A stretch of DNA of 64,000 nt, taken from NCBI RefSeq assembly GCF_000217935.1, contig NZ_AFHI01000023.1:124001-188000 (forward strand). The letters run 5' to 3'. Every line of letters starts with the position of its first letter. Position 1 is the first letter of the stretch. Of the stretch, positions 16,240 through 24,232 are shown one piece after another. The translations under genes and the position numbers were made by a program. Below the pieces are notes generated by a model. That model saw only the letters and a program-made list of their open reading frames with translations. It made no database searches and had not been told where the DNA came from. This stretch comes from Rheinheimera sp. A13L (GTDB lineage Bacteria; Pseudomonadota; Gammaproteobacteria; Enterobacterales; Alteromonadaceae).

Positions 16240-16905
16240 ATGAGACTATTGCTGGTCGAAGACGACTTAGATTTAGCCAAAGGCCTGGTGCTGGCATTGT
16301 CCAGTCAGGGTTTTGTGGTGAATCACGTAAGTTTGGGTCAACATGCACTAGGCAGCATTAAAGCGAAAGACTGTGATGCTGTGATCCTCGATTTAGGTCT
16401 GCCTGATATGGACGGTCTGGATATACTTAAACAAAGCCGTCAAAGAGAAGGTCATTTACCGGTGCTGGTGCTGACTGCCCGTGATGGGGTAGATGACAGG
16501 ATCCGCGGTCTGGATTTAGGCGCCGACGATTATCTGGTGAAACCTTTTGCTATGGCTGAACTTTTCGCGCGTTTGCGGGTGATAGAGCGACGGCTTGGCA
16601 CAGCAGCTACGCACTTAATTAAACTACAACAGGTTGAACTGGATACCAGCGCGCATCTGGTGCGGGTTGAAGGAGAGGTTGTCGGCTTGTCCCGCCGCGA
16701 ATATATGCTGCTGAAAGAATTAATGGAGTCGGCTGGTCGGATCAAAACCCGCGAGCAGCTTGAAGCCAGTTTATACGCCTGGGGCGAAGAAGTTGCCAGC
16801 AACGCACTGGAAGTGCATATATCCAATTTGCGTAAAAAGTTGCCGAAAGACTTCATTAAAACCCTGCGAGGCGTCGGTTACAGTGTCAGTGTGAATTCGG
16901 CATGA
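16240..16905 (+). CDS. OmpR-family response regulator (PmrA/QseB type)
   Basis: 221 residues. Receiver domain 1-115 with acidic pair Asp8-Asp9, phosphoacceptor Asp51 (VILDLGLPDMDG), Thr79 and Lys101 (DDYLVKPFA). Winged-helix domain follows, with LSRREYMLLKELM and the terminal VEVHISNLRKKL-like helix (LEVHISNLRKKLPKDFIKTLRGVGY). Subfamily features resemble QseB/PmrA. Start 16240 (MRLLLVEDD) fits the family; an upstream in-frame ATG would add an unrelated tail through the intergenic repeat. The kinase gene follows after 10 bases. The PmrA-type boxes at 11780 and 20285 are its most likely targets. Confidence 0.92.
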   Translation: MRLLLVEDDLDLAKGLVLALSSQGFVVNHVSLGQHALGSIKAKDCDAVILDLGLPDMDGLDILKQSRQREGHLPVLVLTARDGVDDRIRGLDLGADDYLVKPFAMAELFARLRVIERRLGTAATHLIKLQQVELDTSAHLVRVEGEVVGLSRREYMLLKELMESAGRIKTREQLEASLYAWGEEVASNALEVHISNLRKKLPKDFIKTLRGVGYSVSVNSA

Positions 16906-16915
16906 GCCTAACTAT

Positions 16916-18217
16916 ATGAGATCCTTGCGCCGCTATTTAGTCACAGTGCTGATCGCGCTCTTTACGCTGATAAGTTTTGTTGCGGCTTTACAAAGCTATA
17001 AACAAAGCGCCATCAGGGCCGAAGCTTTGTTTGATCAGGATTTGCAGATCCTGGCGTCCAGTTTGTCGCAGCAGTATCAGGCCGGTTCACAGCAAGAGCT
17101 GGGGCTAGCGCTGCAAGTCTGGCAAAAAGGTAAGCTGGTGTATCGTAGTGCTTTGGCACCACAAACAAGCATGTCGGACGCTGAAGGTTTTAGTGAGCAT
17201 AATTTTTCCGGTAAAAGGTGGCGGGTGTTTCGTCAGACGCCTACCGATCTGTTGACAGTGATAGTGGCACAACCCCTTACACAACGGCAGCAACTGGCGG
17301 ATGAAGTGATCACAGCCTCTATTTATCCGGTTGTGCTGAGTTTACCGCTGCAAGCCTTATTGATATGGCTGGTGGTGAGTAAAGCCTTGTCGCCTATAAA
17401 ACGTTTTTCTGCCCAGTTGTCGTCAAAAAAAGCCAATGATTTAAGCCCGGTTGAGTTGGACCAGGTGCCGGCAGAGCTGGATCAGATGCTGAAAACCACC
17501 AATCAGTTATTTGCCCGTTTAGCCGATGCTTTTGAGCGGGAAAAACGTTTTGCCTCTGATGTAGCCCACGAGCTGCGTACCCCTTTAAGCGTATTGCAGG
17601 TGAATTTGCACAATGCATCTTCGCAGTGGCAGCGTTGTGGCATTAGCGACCCTGAAGGTTCTATGTTGGCCTTGCAGGCTGGTGTAGAGCGCATGAGTGC
17701 GCTGATCGAACAAATTATGCTACTCAATCGCACCAACCCCGAGCATTTTCAGGCCCGCACTGAACAACTGGATTTAGCTGGGTTGTGCCGTCAGGTGGTG
17801 GCTGACTGGTACCCACACATTGAGAAAAAGCAGCAACAAATTGAACTGTTGGGCCTTGAGCATTTGTCACTGAAAGGGGACGCTTTTGCGTTGCGTTTAT
17901 TAGTCAGCAATCTGGTGGGTAATGCCAGTAAATACAGTGCGGTGGGTGGTTCTATTCAACTGGAATTGTCTGCGGCGCAGGATAAAGCCATGTTGGTGGT
18001 GCAGGATAATGGCCCTGGCATAGCGCCTGAAGAATACAACAGAGTGTTTGACCGCTTTTATCGGGTGGGTGGTGACAGGCATCAATCCGGCACTATAGGT
18101 TCTGGTTTAGGCCTGGCGATAGTGCGGGATATAGTAGTTTTGCATCAGGGCCGTATCAGCCTTGGCGCCTCTGATTTTAGCAGCGGATTAAAAGTGACAG
18201 TGGAACTGCCCCTGTGA
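16916..18217 (+). CDS. Sensor histidine kinase (PmrB/QseC type)
   Basis: 433 residues, two transmembrane segments (about 7-26 and 135-157) bracketing a 105-residue periplasmic sensor region. H-box FASDVAHELRTPLSVLQ contains phosphoacceptor His218. N-box LLVSNLVGNASKYS, G1 VVQDNGPGIAPEE, F-box FDRFYRVGGD and G2 GSGLGLAIVRDI are all present, so the ATPase domain is intact. Partner of the preceding regulator. The sensor region has no obvious metal-binding acidic ExxE motif, so the signal is open. Stop overlaps the GTG start of the cupredoxin gene. Confidence 0.92.
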   Translation: MRSLRRYLVTVLIALFTLISFVAALQSYKQSAIRAEALFDQDLQILASSLSQQYQAGSQQELGLALQVWQKGKLVYRSALAPQTSMSDAEGFSEHNFSGKRWRVFRQTPTDLLTVIVAQPLTQRQQLADEVITASIYPVVLSLPLQALLIWLVVSKALSPIKRFSAQLSSKKANDLSPVELDQVPAELDQMLKTTNQLFARLADAFEREKRFASDVAHELRTPLSVLQVNLHNASSQWQRCGISDPEGSMLALQAGVERMSALIEQIMLLNRTNPEHFQARTEQLDLAGLCRQVVADWYPHIEKKQQQIELLGLEHLSLKGDAFALRLLVSNLVGNASKYSAVGGSIQLELSAAQDKAMLVVQDNGPGIAPEEYNRVFDRFYRVGGDRHQSGTIGSGLGLAIVRDIVVLHQGRISLGASDFSSGLKVTVELPL

Positions 18218-18621
18218 GAAATAAAGAGTTGAAAAACAAAGCGCTGAGAAAAAACAGTAAAAAGGCATTGCCCGTTGCAGCATTGTTATTACTGACTCTG
18301 CCTGTTGTAGCAGAGCAAAAGGTATTTGAGCTGCAGATTAAAGATCATCTGTTTCAACCCTCAGTGCTTTACGTACCCGCTGGTGAAAAAGTGAAGCTGC
18401 TGGTGCTGAACCAGGACCCGTCGCCTGAAGAGTTTGAAAGCTTCAGCTTAAACCGCGAAAAAGTGATTTTAGGCAAAGGCAAAGCCACCTTATTTGTTGG
18501 GCCTTTGCAGCCTGGCAAGTACCAGTTTTTTGGCGAATACAATCCAGACAGCGCACAAGGCGTGTTAATAGCCCTGCCTGAAGAACAGTGGCTGCGGTAT
18601 AAGGCGAATCATGCTTATTAA
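18214..18621 (+). CDS. Exported cupredoxin-like protein
   Basis: 135 residues, GTG start overlapping the kinase stop (GTGA). Basic N-terminus then hydrophobic LPVAALLLLTLPVVA signal. The mature part follows the small cupredoxin layout seen in EfeO-type and P19/FTR1-associated proteins: VFELQIKDHLFQPSVLYVPAGEKVKLLVLNQ and a late GPLQPGKYQFFGEYN. The type-1 copper ligand set (His...Cys...His...Met) is not present, so electron transfer through blue copper is unlikely; a structural or metal-loading role beside the FTR1-like permease is more plausible. Its end overlaps the permease start by 11 bases. Confidence 0.78.
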   Translation: MRNKELKNKALRKNSKKALPVAALLLLTLPVVAEQKVFELQIKDHLFQPSVLYVPAGEKVKLLVLNQDPSPEEFESFSLNREKVILGKGKATLFVGPLQPGKYQFFGEYNPDSAQGVLIALPEEQWLRYKANHAY

Positions 18622-19342
18622 TACGGTGCTGATGTTTTTACGCGAGTTGTTACCGCTTTGTTTGCTGCTGGCGACTTTGCTGGTGTGGCATAGAAGTGTC
18701 TGGCGTAGTTTTGCTTTGTATTTTGCCTTGCCCTCAGTGCTGATGCTTAGCCTTATTAGCCTTAGGATGGTATGGATCTCTGAGCAACTCGATGGTCTTG
18801 GGGTGGAGCTTTTATACAGCTTTTTATATCTGAGCTGTTTTGTTTTGCTCTGTTTGTCGGCCCTGAAAGCCCAGTGTGCGCTGGTGAGTTCAGCGCTTGC
18901 CGCAGCTTGTTTGTTCAGTATCAGTGGCAGTAACTTATTGTTATACATCTGGTTGCCAACACAGGCAGAAAACACACCGGCCGATTTGGTGTTAGGTTCA
19001 GCTTTAGGTGTAGGTATAGGGGCCAGCATAGCTGTGCTTTGGTATTACCTGCTTAGTGAGCTGAAACAGTGGCGTATCAGCAGTTTTGCTTTGCTGTTGT
19101 CCTTGACCGGCGCTCGTCAGGTGATGATGGCATCAGCCTTATTGCTCCAGTCTGATTGGCTCCCCGCAGGGCCACAGCTTTGGCAAACCGAACAGTTGTT
19201 GTCGGAGCAATCTGAACTGGGTTTCTTTTTACAGGCGCTAATGGGCTACGAAGCCACACCCAGCCTGTCGCAGCTGCTGTTGTATTTACTGTGTTTTGGT
19301 TTGTTGTTCTGGTGTTGCAGCTTTATGGAGAAAAAAAGATGA
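18611..19342 (+). CDS. FTR1-like iron permease homologue with degenerate motifs
   Basis: 243 residues with about seven hydrophobic segments and the overall FTR1/EfeU topology. The first signature, normally REGxE, reads RELLP at residues 11-15; the second reads ARQVMMA near residue 166 where REGFE is usual. Both metal-coordinating glutamates are therefore lost or changed, so it may move another ion or act as a partner for the cupredoxin rather than as a ferric permease. Neighbours (cupredoxin before, outer-membrane protein after, both overlapping) support an envelope metal or redox unit under the same two-component system. Confidence 0.7.
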   Translation: MLINTVLMFLRELLPLCLLLATLLVWHRSVWRSFALYFALPSVLMLSLISLRMVWISEQLDGLGVELLYSFLYLSCFVLLCLSALKAQCALVSSALAAACLFSISGSNLLLYIWLPTQAENTPADLVLGSALGVGIGASIAVLWYYLLSELKQWRISSFALLLSLTGARQVMMASALLLQSDWLPAGPQLWQTEQLLSEQSELGFFLQALMGYEATPSLSQLLLYLLCFGLLFWCCSFMEKKR

Positions 19343-20064
19343 AGCTTTACAGCAAAAAAGCGGTGGTGAAGGCTTTGTGTTTTGTTTGTCTGTGCAGTAG
19401 CGCTTCGGCCTTGGCGGATGGGCGAGTGGTCGACAAGGTGTATCACCCTTATGTGCAGCCGCTGGAGCGTGAATTTGAATACCGCTACTTTTACCAGCGT
19501 CAGGCCGATCATCCAGACAACAACACTATGGGGCAAAAACTGGGGTACGGTTTTTCTGTGACTGAACGTGCAGCATTGGAAATTTATGTCATAGCAGATC
19601 GTATCAGCCCTGAAGATTACAAACTGACAGGCTACGAGCTGGAGCTGCGCTGGATGCTGACGGAGCAGGGCCAGTACAGCGCCGACTGGGGTATGTTGTT
19701 TGAACTGGAGCGACAAAATAATCAGGACAACTACGAATTCACCACCGGGCTATTAATGGAAAAAGAATTCGGCCCAACCAGCCTGACGTTAAATGCTCTG
19801 GCTGTGTACGAATGGGGCCAGACACTGGACGCCGAATGGGAAGGCGAATTCCGCGCTCAATACCGCTACCGCTGGTTACCCGCAGTACAACCAGCCATTG
19901 AATTATATGCCGGCGAAAACTACAAAGGCGCAGGCCCAAGCTTAATGGGCGTGCATAAGTTTGATAAACAAAAGCAGCTGAAATGGGAGCTGGCCGTGAT
20001 AGTCGCCATAGACAACGACACAGTAGATCGCACCTTACGTTTTGCGCTGGAGTATGAGTTTTAG
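19339..20064 (+). CDS. Predicted outer-membrane protein of the same operon
   Basis: 241 residues; signal peptide with hydrophobic ALCFVCLCSSASALA and a C-terminal strand ending in Phe (LRFALEYEF), the signature of a beta-barrel. Alternating strands such as ERAALEIYVIADRIS and LTLNALAVYEWGQ support this. A GPSLMGVHKFDK segment lies near residues 208-219. Start at 19339 overlaps the permease stop (ATGA) and has GGAG upstream. Proteins of this type occur with FTR1-like permeases and cupredoxins in other gammaproteobacteria, though their function is not known to me. Confidence 0.72.
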   Translation: MKLYSKKAVVKALCFVCLCSSASALADGRVVDKVYHPYVQPLEREFEYRYFYQRQADHPDNNTMGQKLGYGFSVTERAALEIYVIADRISPEDYKLTGYELELRWMLTEQGQYSADWGMLFELERQNNQDNYEFTTGLLMEKEFGPTSLTLNALAVYEWGQTLDAEWEGEFRAQYRYRWLPAVQPAIELYAGENYKGAGPSLMGVHKFDKQKQLKWELAVIVAIDNDTVDRTLRFALEYEF

Positions 20065-20284
20065 TGGTCGCTGTATTTTGTTGCTGCGTAGGTTTCACTC
20101 GTCGCAAAGTGGCAGTTCAACAGGGGATACGAAGCGGATATATTCTCTGGTTAGACTTTAGTTCTTTATTCATTTCTGCTTTTTAGTTGCAAGTAACCTC
20201 ACAGCGTAAAAAGCATGGTCTGTGCAGACGACCACAAGCGCACTGGTTTAAATGCCTGGCCTCTAATAGCGACAAAAATTCCGC

Positions 20285-20301
20285 CTTAAGCCTCTCTTAA
20301 G
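20285..20301 (+). promoter_or_regulatory. PmrA-type box upstream of the LTA-synthase-like gene
   Basis: Perfect direct repeat CTTAAG-CCTCT-CTTAAG with five-base spacer, followed ten bases later by a -10-like TATGCT (20312-20317). The downstream half-site thus sits where a -35 element would be, as in PmrA-activated promoters. The gene starts at 20346. Confidence 0.65.
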
Positions 20302-20345
20302 TATCCACTTTTATGCTGGCCTCAACTAAAAACTGAGGCCTCTTT

Positions 20346-22343
20346 ATGTCTGTTGTCAGCGTCGAAAAATCCTCCTTTCTTGCCAATTTGTTTTGCTTAG
20401 GTCCTTATCGTTATTTGATCCGTACTGCGGTGTTGGGGATGGTGCTGTTGAGTCTGAGCAGGCTGGCTTTAGTGTTGTGGCAATACGACAGAGTTGTGCA
20501 GACTGATGTACTGATGCAGTTGTTTGTGCAGGGCCTACGGGCCGATATTATCGTGATTTGTTTACTCTTAGTTGTACCAGTGCTGCTTATTCCGCTGGCG
20601 TCAGTGCGTGGATTAGGCAAGCTCTGGTTTCAGTTTAGTTATCTGTGGTGCCTGAGTGCTTTGGTGCTGCTGGTTTTTATGGAACTAGCAACACCTGCTT
20701 TTATTTTGCAATACGATATACGGCCGAACCGGCTTTTTGTCGAGTATCTGAAATACCCAAAGGAAGTGTTGTCGACTTTATGGTTTGGTTTTCGTATGCC
20801 TCTGCTGTTTGGAGTTTTTGCAACAGTGATCTTGAGCTTGCTGTTGCGGCGTATTTTCAAGCTAGGGCAATGCAATGCCAAGCAGTGGTCTGCGTTTAAA
20901 ACAATTGGCATATGGTGTCTGGCGTTGCTGTTGTTGTTTGCCGGTATTCGTTCTACCACTGAGCACAGGCCTGCTAATCCGGCATTATTTGCTATTACCT
21001 CCGATGCTATGGTTAATTCTTTAGTATTAAGTTCAGCCTATTCAGTGTTTTATGCCATCTACAATTTGAAGCATGAGGCGCATTCCAGCCAAATGTATGG
21101 CGGATTGCCGACAGAACACATGCTAAAACTAAGCCTGGACTGGCCCTGGCTGAAGTCCTATCAGTTTACTAACCCAAATTACCCAACAGCGCATTGGCAA
21201 CAGGCGGTGATCAAACGTGAGAAACCACTGAATCTGGTGATAGTACTACAGGAAAGTCTGGGGGCTACTTTTGTACAATCTTTAGGTGGTTTGGCCGTTA
21301 CACCAGAGCTTGAAAAGTTAAAGCTGCAGGGCATCTGGTTTGAAAATCTGTATGCCACAGGCACTCGTTCTGTGCGGGGTATTGAAGCTGTAGTGGCTGG
21401 TTTTCCGCCGACGCCAGCCCAAAGTACAGTGAAGTTATCCAATAGCCAGCAGCATTTCACTACCCTTGCTTCTATTCTGAAATCTGCGGGTTATCAGACC
21501 CAGTTTGTCTATGGTGGTGAAGCGCATTTTGACAATATGCGCAGTTTTTTTACCGGCAATGGTGTGGAGCAGATTGTGGATCAAAACCAGATACAAAACC
21601 CTGTGTTTACCGGCAGTTGGGGCGTTAGTGATGAGGATCTATTTACTACTGCGCACCAACAACTAAAAGCCTTGCATCAGCAGGAAAAACCCTTTATTAG
21701 TCTGATTTTTACCTCCAGTAATCACGAGCCTTTTGAGTTTCCGGATGACCGTATCGATTTATACGAGGAACCAAAAAACACTGTCAATAATGCAGTGAAA
21801 TATGCCGATTGGGCCATGGGACAGTTTTTTGAAAAGGCTAAACAAAGCGACTATTGGCAGGATACTTTGTTTTTGGTTGTAGCTGATCATGACAGCAGAG
21901 TATATGGCGATACCTTGATCCCGGTTGACAAGTTTCATATCCCAGGGCTGATCTTAGGTGCTGATACTCAACCAGAACTGTTAAATACTTTAGCCAGTCA
22001 GATAGATTTAGCGCCAACTTTATTGTCTATGATGGGCCTATCCAGCTGCCATACCATGACAGGGCGTGATTTTACGCTGGATAAAACCAGTCCGGGTCGT
22101 GCTTTATTGCAGTTTGAAAACTACTTTGCCTTGATGCAGCAAGGGCCACAACAGCAAGAACTAGTGATCCTCAAACCTGATGGTAAAAGTGTCGCTGGGA
22201 TTTATCAGTCAGAGCAGCAAAATCTTCAGTTAAGCAAGCAGCCTGTGTCGCTTGCAGATAAAAACAAAGCTTTGGCTTTAGTGCAGTTGCCTTCGTATTT
22301 ATATAGAGAACAGAAAAACTTTAGCGAGGCCAGTTGTATATGA
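20346..22343 (+). CDS. LTA-synthase-like membrane sulfatase (phosphoglycerol/phosphoethanolamine transferase type)
   Basis: 665 residues: four or five transmembrane helices in residues 20-210, then an extracytoplasmic sulfatase-fold domain. Metal and nucleophile motifs fit the family: LVIVLQESLGATF (first metal Glu), ENLYATGTRSVRGIEAV (nucleophile Thr region), ISLIFTSSNHEPFE, and VVADHDSRVYGD (second metal site, DHD). The family moves phosphoglycerol or phosphoethanolamine from membrane lipids to glycans or lipid A. In the sequence, GAGG lies seven bases before the ATG. Regulation by the adjacent PmrAB/QseBC-type system is suggested by the box at 20285-20301. Confidence 0.87.
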   Translation: MSVVSVEKSSFLANLFCLGPYRYLIRTAVLGMVLLSLSRLALVLWQYDRVVQTDVLMQLFVQGLRADIIVICLLLVVPVLLIPLASVRGLGKLWFQFSYLWCLSALVLLVFMELATPAFILQYDIRPNRLFVEYLKYPKEVLSTLWFGFRMPLLFGVFATVILSLLLRRIFKLGQCNAKQWSAFKTIGIWCLALLLLFAGIRSTTEHRPANPALFAITSDAMVNSLVLSSAYSVFYAIYNLKHEAHSSQMYGGLPTEHMLKLSLDWPWLKSYQFTNPNYPTAHWQQAVIKREKPLNLVIVLQESLGATFVQSLGGLAVTPELEKLKLQGIWFENLYATGTRSVRGIEAVVAGFPPTPAQSTVKLSNSQQHFTTLASILKSAGYQTQFVYGGEAHFDNMRSFFTGNGVEQIVDQNQIQNPVFTGSWGVSDEDLFTTAHQQLKALHQQEKPFISLIFTSSNHEPFEFPDDRIDLYEEPKNTVNNAVKYADWAMGQFFEKAKQSDYWQDTLFLVVADHDSRVYGDTLIPVDKFHIPGLILGADTQPELLNTLASQIDLAPTLLSMMGLSSCHTMTGRDFTLDKTSPGRALLQFENYFALMQQGPQQQELVILKPDGKSVAGIYQSEQQNLQLSKQPVSLADKNKALALVQLPSYLYREQKNFSEASCI

Positions 22344-22350
22344 AGATGAT

Positions 22351-22393
22351 TGTAGAGTGATGCATTGTCGCTTTACGTCGAATGCATCCTACA
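22351..22393. repeat. Palindromic intergenic repeat
   Basis: Inverted repeat with ends TGTAG...CTACA and inner arms GATGCATT / AATGCATC around CGCTTTACG. It lies just after the sulfatase gene. Sequences of the form 'GTAGGATGCATTCGACG' are common dispersed repeats in gammaproteobacteria; only one copy was seen in this window. Confidence 0.55.
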
Positions 22394-22511
22394 GATAAAG
22401 GCTGCAGGCTGGGCTCGCCGCATGCAGTCCGCCATAAGCTAGTGCAAGCATATTGCATTTTGCCTGTGTAGGAGTACTCTGCTCTACATCTTGTTTAGCT
22501 CAGGAAACAGC

Positions 22512-22907
22512 ATGAGCCGCAAATTGTTTATCAACTTAGCCACTACCCATTTAAAAGCTTCTACCGACTTTTTTGTGCAGTTGGGTTTTGGTTTTAACCC
22601 ACAATTTAGTGACGATACTGCCAGTTGCATTGTGCTGGCTGATAGCTTTTATCTGATGCTGCTGACCAAAGAGAAGTTTATTTCCTTCAGCCCCAATCCT
22701 TTAGTCAACAGCCATCAGCAGACCCAGGTGCTGAACTGCTTAAGTTGCCAGAGCAAAGCTGAAGTGGAGGAACTGGTGCAAAAGGCGCTGAAAGCCGGTG
22801 GTAAAACCTATAACCAGCCACAAGATCATGGCTTTATGTATGCCCATGGCTTTCAGGATTTAGATGGTCATGTCTGGGAATTGGTTTATATGGAAATGCT
22901 GGGTTAA
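22512..22907 (+). CDS. VOC-superfamily (glyoxalase/bleomycin-resistance-like) protein
   Basis: 131 residues with the VOC pattern: MSRKLFINLATTHLKASTDFFVQLGFGFNP at the N-terminus and YAHGFQDLDGHVWELVYMEM at the C-terminus, which carries the Glu expected for metal binding (WELVYME). The length fits a single two-module VOC protein. Members are metal-dependent lyases, isomerases or resistance proteins; substrate unknown. Start 22512 is chosen because AGGAAA lies seven bases upstream; an earlier start lacks a site. It stands alone. Confidence 0.82.
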   Translation: MSRKLFINLATTHLKASTDFFVQLGFGFNPQFSDDTASCIVLADSFYLMLLTKEKFISFSPNPLVNSHQQTQVLNCLSCQSKAEVEELVQKALKAGGKTYNQPQDHGFMYAHGFQDLDGHVWELVYMEMLG

Positions 22908-22977
22908 GTGCTGTTTCAACTCAAAACCTGTGCGGCTGGGCTAGACTAAAAGCTCCCGGAACTGAACAGGTGTTGTT

Positions 22978-23970
22978 ATGGTTGTGGTTGCTGCGGCTTT
23001 TGTCCCCTTATGTTGTTATGAAGAAGATGAAGGTCATAAATGTACCGAACCCGCAGGTTCATCAGGTCTTTGTTACTGGCACGACCCCACTCAATGTAAA
23101 ACGGCTGAAGATTGCTGTGCCCTGGAAGCTTATGCCCGTAATGGCGGTCAGATGCGGGGTATTTCTTTGCGCCGTGCTGATATGCCGGGTTTAAATCTGG
23201 CAGCAGGTCCTTCACAGTCGGGCTTTGACCTGACCCATGCCGATTTATACCGCGCCAATTTACGTGGAGCTCATTTATACAAAGTAAAACTGCATCAGGC
23301 TAATTTAATGAAGGCCGATTTGCGTGACGCCAATGCGCATTGGGTTGAATTGCAGCAGGCTAATTTATTGGGCGTAAAATGGACAGGCGCCCGTATTGAG
23401 CATATTCAGTTGGGGGATCAACTACGACAGGAAATCATTGCCCGTCAGGCGGTTAAAATTCAGGACTGGGCCATGGCGCAGGACTATTTTGAACAATCAG
23501 AGGAAATTTACCGTGACCTGCGTAAAGCGGCTGAACATGAAGGCTTGTTTAGCAGAGCAGGCTTTTACATTCAGCAAGAACTGAGGATGCGGCGTTTTCA
23601 ATACCCGGTTTGGTCACATAAACGCCTGTTTTCCAAGTTAATAGATGTGTTTTGTGGCTATGGTGAAGATCCGGTGCGGGTGGTGTTTTTTTCGTTATTG
23701 CTGATTTTTATCTGCAGCTTTTTTTACTTGTTTTTAGGTGTCAGCTATCAGGGGGAAGTGCTGATGTACTCCTCTGAACAAAGCTGGCAACAAAATCTGA
23801 ATTTGTTTTTAAATTGTATGTACTACTCAGTGGTCACTTTTACTACCCTGGGTTATGGCGATATCACTCCTGTTGGCGGCTCGCGGCTGGTTGCCGCCAT
23901 TGAAGCCTTTACCGGCAGCTTTACCATTGCGCTTTTTGTGGTGGTTTTTGTCAAAAAAATGACCCGCTAA
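22978..23970 (+). CDS. Pentapeptide-repeat protein fused to a two-helix potassium channel
   Basis: 330 residues in three parts. Residues 12-40 are Cys/His rich (LCCYEEDEGHKCTE...LCYWHD), a probable metal-binding knuckle. Residues 56-136 carry A(D/N)LxX pentapeptide repeats (HADLYRANLRGAHLYK, LHQANLMKADLRDAN). Residues 222-330 form a channel: helix VVFFSLLLIFICSFFYLFLG, pore loop TFTTLGYGDITP with the potassium filter GYGD, and helix AAIEAFTGSFTIALFVVVFV. The cytoplasmic repeat domain could gate the channel. AGG lies seven bases before the ATG. Confidence 0.87.
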   Translation: MVVVAAAFVPLCCYEEDEGHKCTEPAGSSGLCYWHDPTQCKTAEDCCALEAYARNGGQMRGISLRRADMPGLNLAAGPSQSGFDLTHADLYRANLRGAHLYKVKLHQANLMKADLRDANAHWVELQQANLLGVKWTGARIEHIQLGDQLRQEIIARQAVKIQDWAMAQDYFEQSEEIYRDLRKAAEHEGLFSRAGFYIQQELRMRRFQYPVWSHKRLFSKLIDVFCGYGEDPVRVVFFSLLLIFICSFFYLFLGVSYQGEVLMYSSEQSWQQNLNLFLNCMYYSVVTFTTLGYGDITPVGGSRLVAAIEAFTGSFTIALFVVVFVKKMTR

Positions 23971-23995
23971 CTTATTCACCTGAATCGAAGACGGC

Positions 23996-24083
23996 GTAGG
24001 GGCTGGGCTTGCCCCCGCCCGTATCAAATTCAAAACAGAGACTGAAAAAGGCTTGTCCCCGCCCTTCGTAAATTCAAAAAGCT
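23996..24083 (+). repeat. Dispersed GC-rich intergenic repeat, two adjacent copies
   Basis: The first copy (23996-24044) repeats the 16144-16184 element with one internal change (GGGGCTGGG instead of GGGGCGGGG). A second, diverged copy follows at 24045-24083 (GGCTTGTCCCCGCCC, then TCGTAAATTCAAAA). They fill the gap between the channel gene and glnS and may also serve as a terminator-like stem. Confidence 0.7.
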
Positions 24084-24232
24084 GTTGGTACAGAGCGCCT
24101 GGTCAACACAGCTGCAGCTTCAAGTACAACGGCTATAGTCAGAAACATTTCAGCTGTTATAATGCCGCCATATTTCAGTAATTTTATCCGGCACACTCTG
24201 CTGCTGGTTCTTCAAATAAGGATTTGAATTTT

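Noticed and set aside
20318..20340. GGCCTCA/TGAGGCC hairpin hiding the ribosome site of the sulfatase gene
   Set aside because: With the -10 element at 20312-20317, transcription would begin inside the left arm, so the hairpin would not form in the mRNA.
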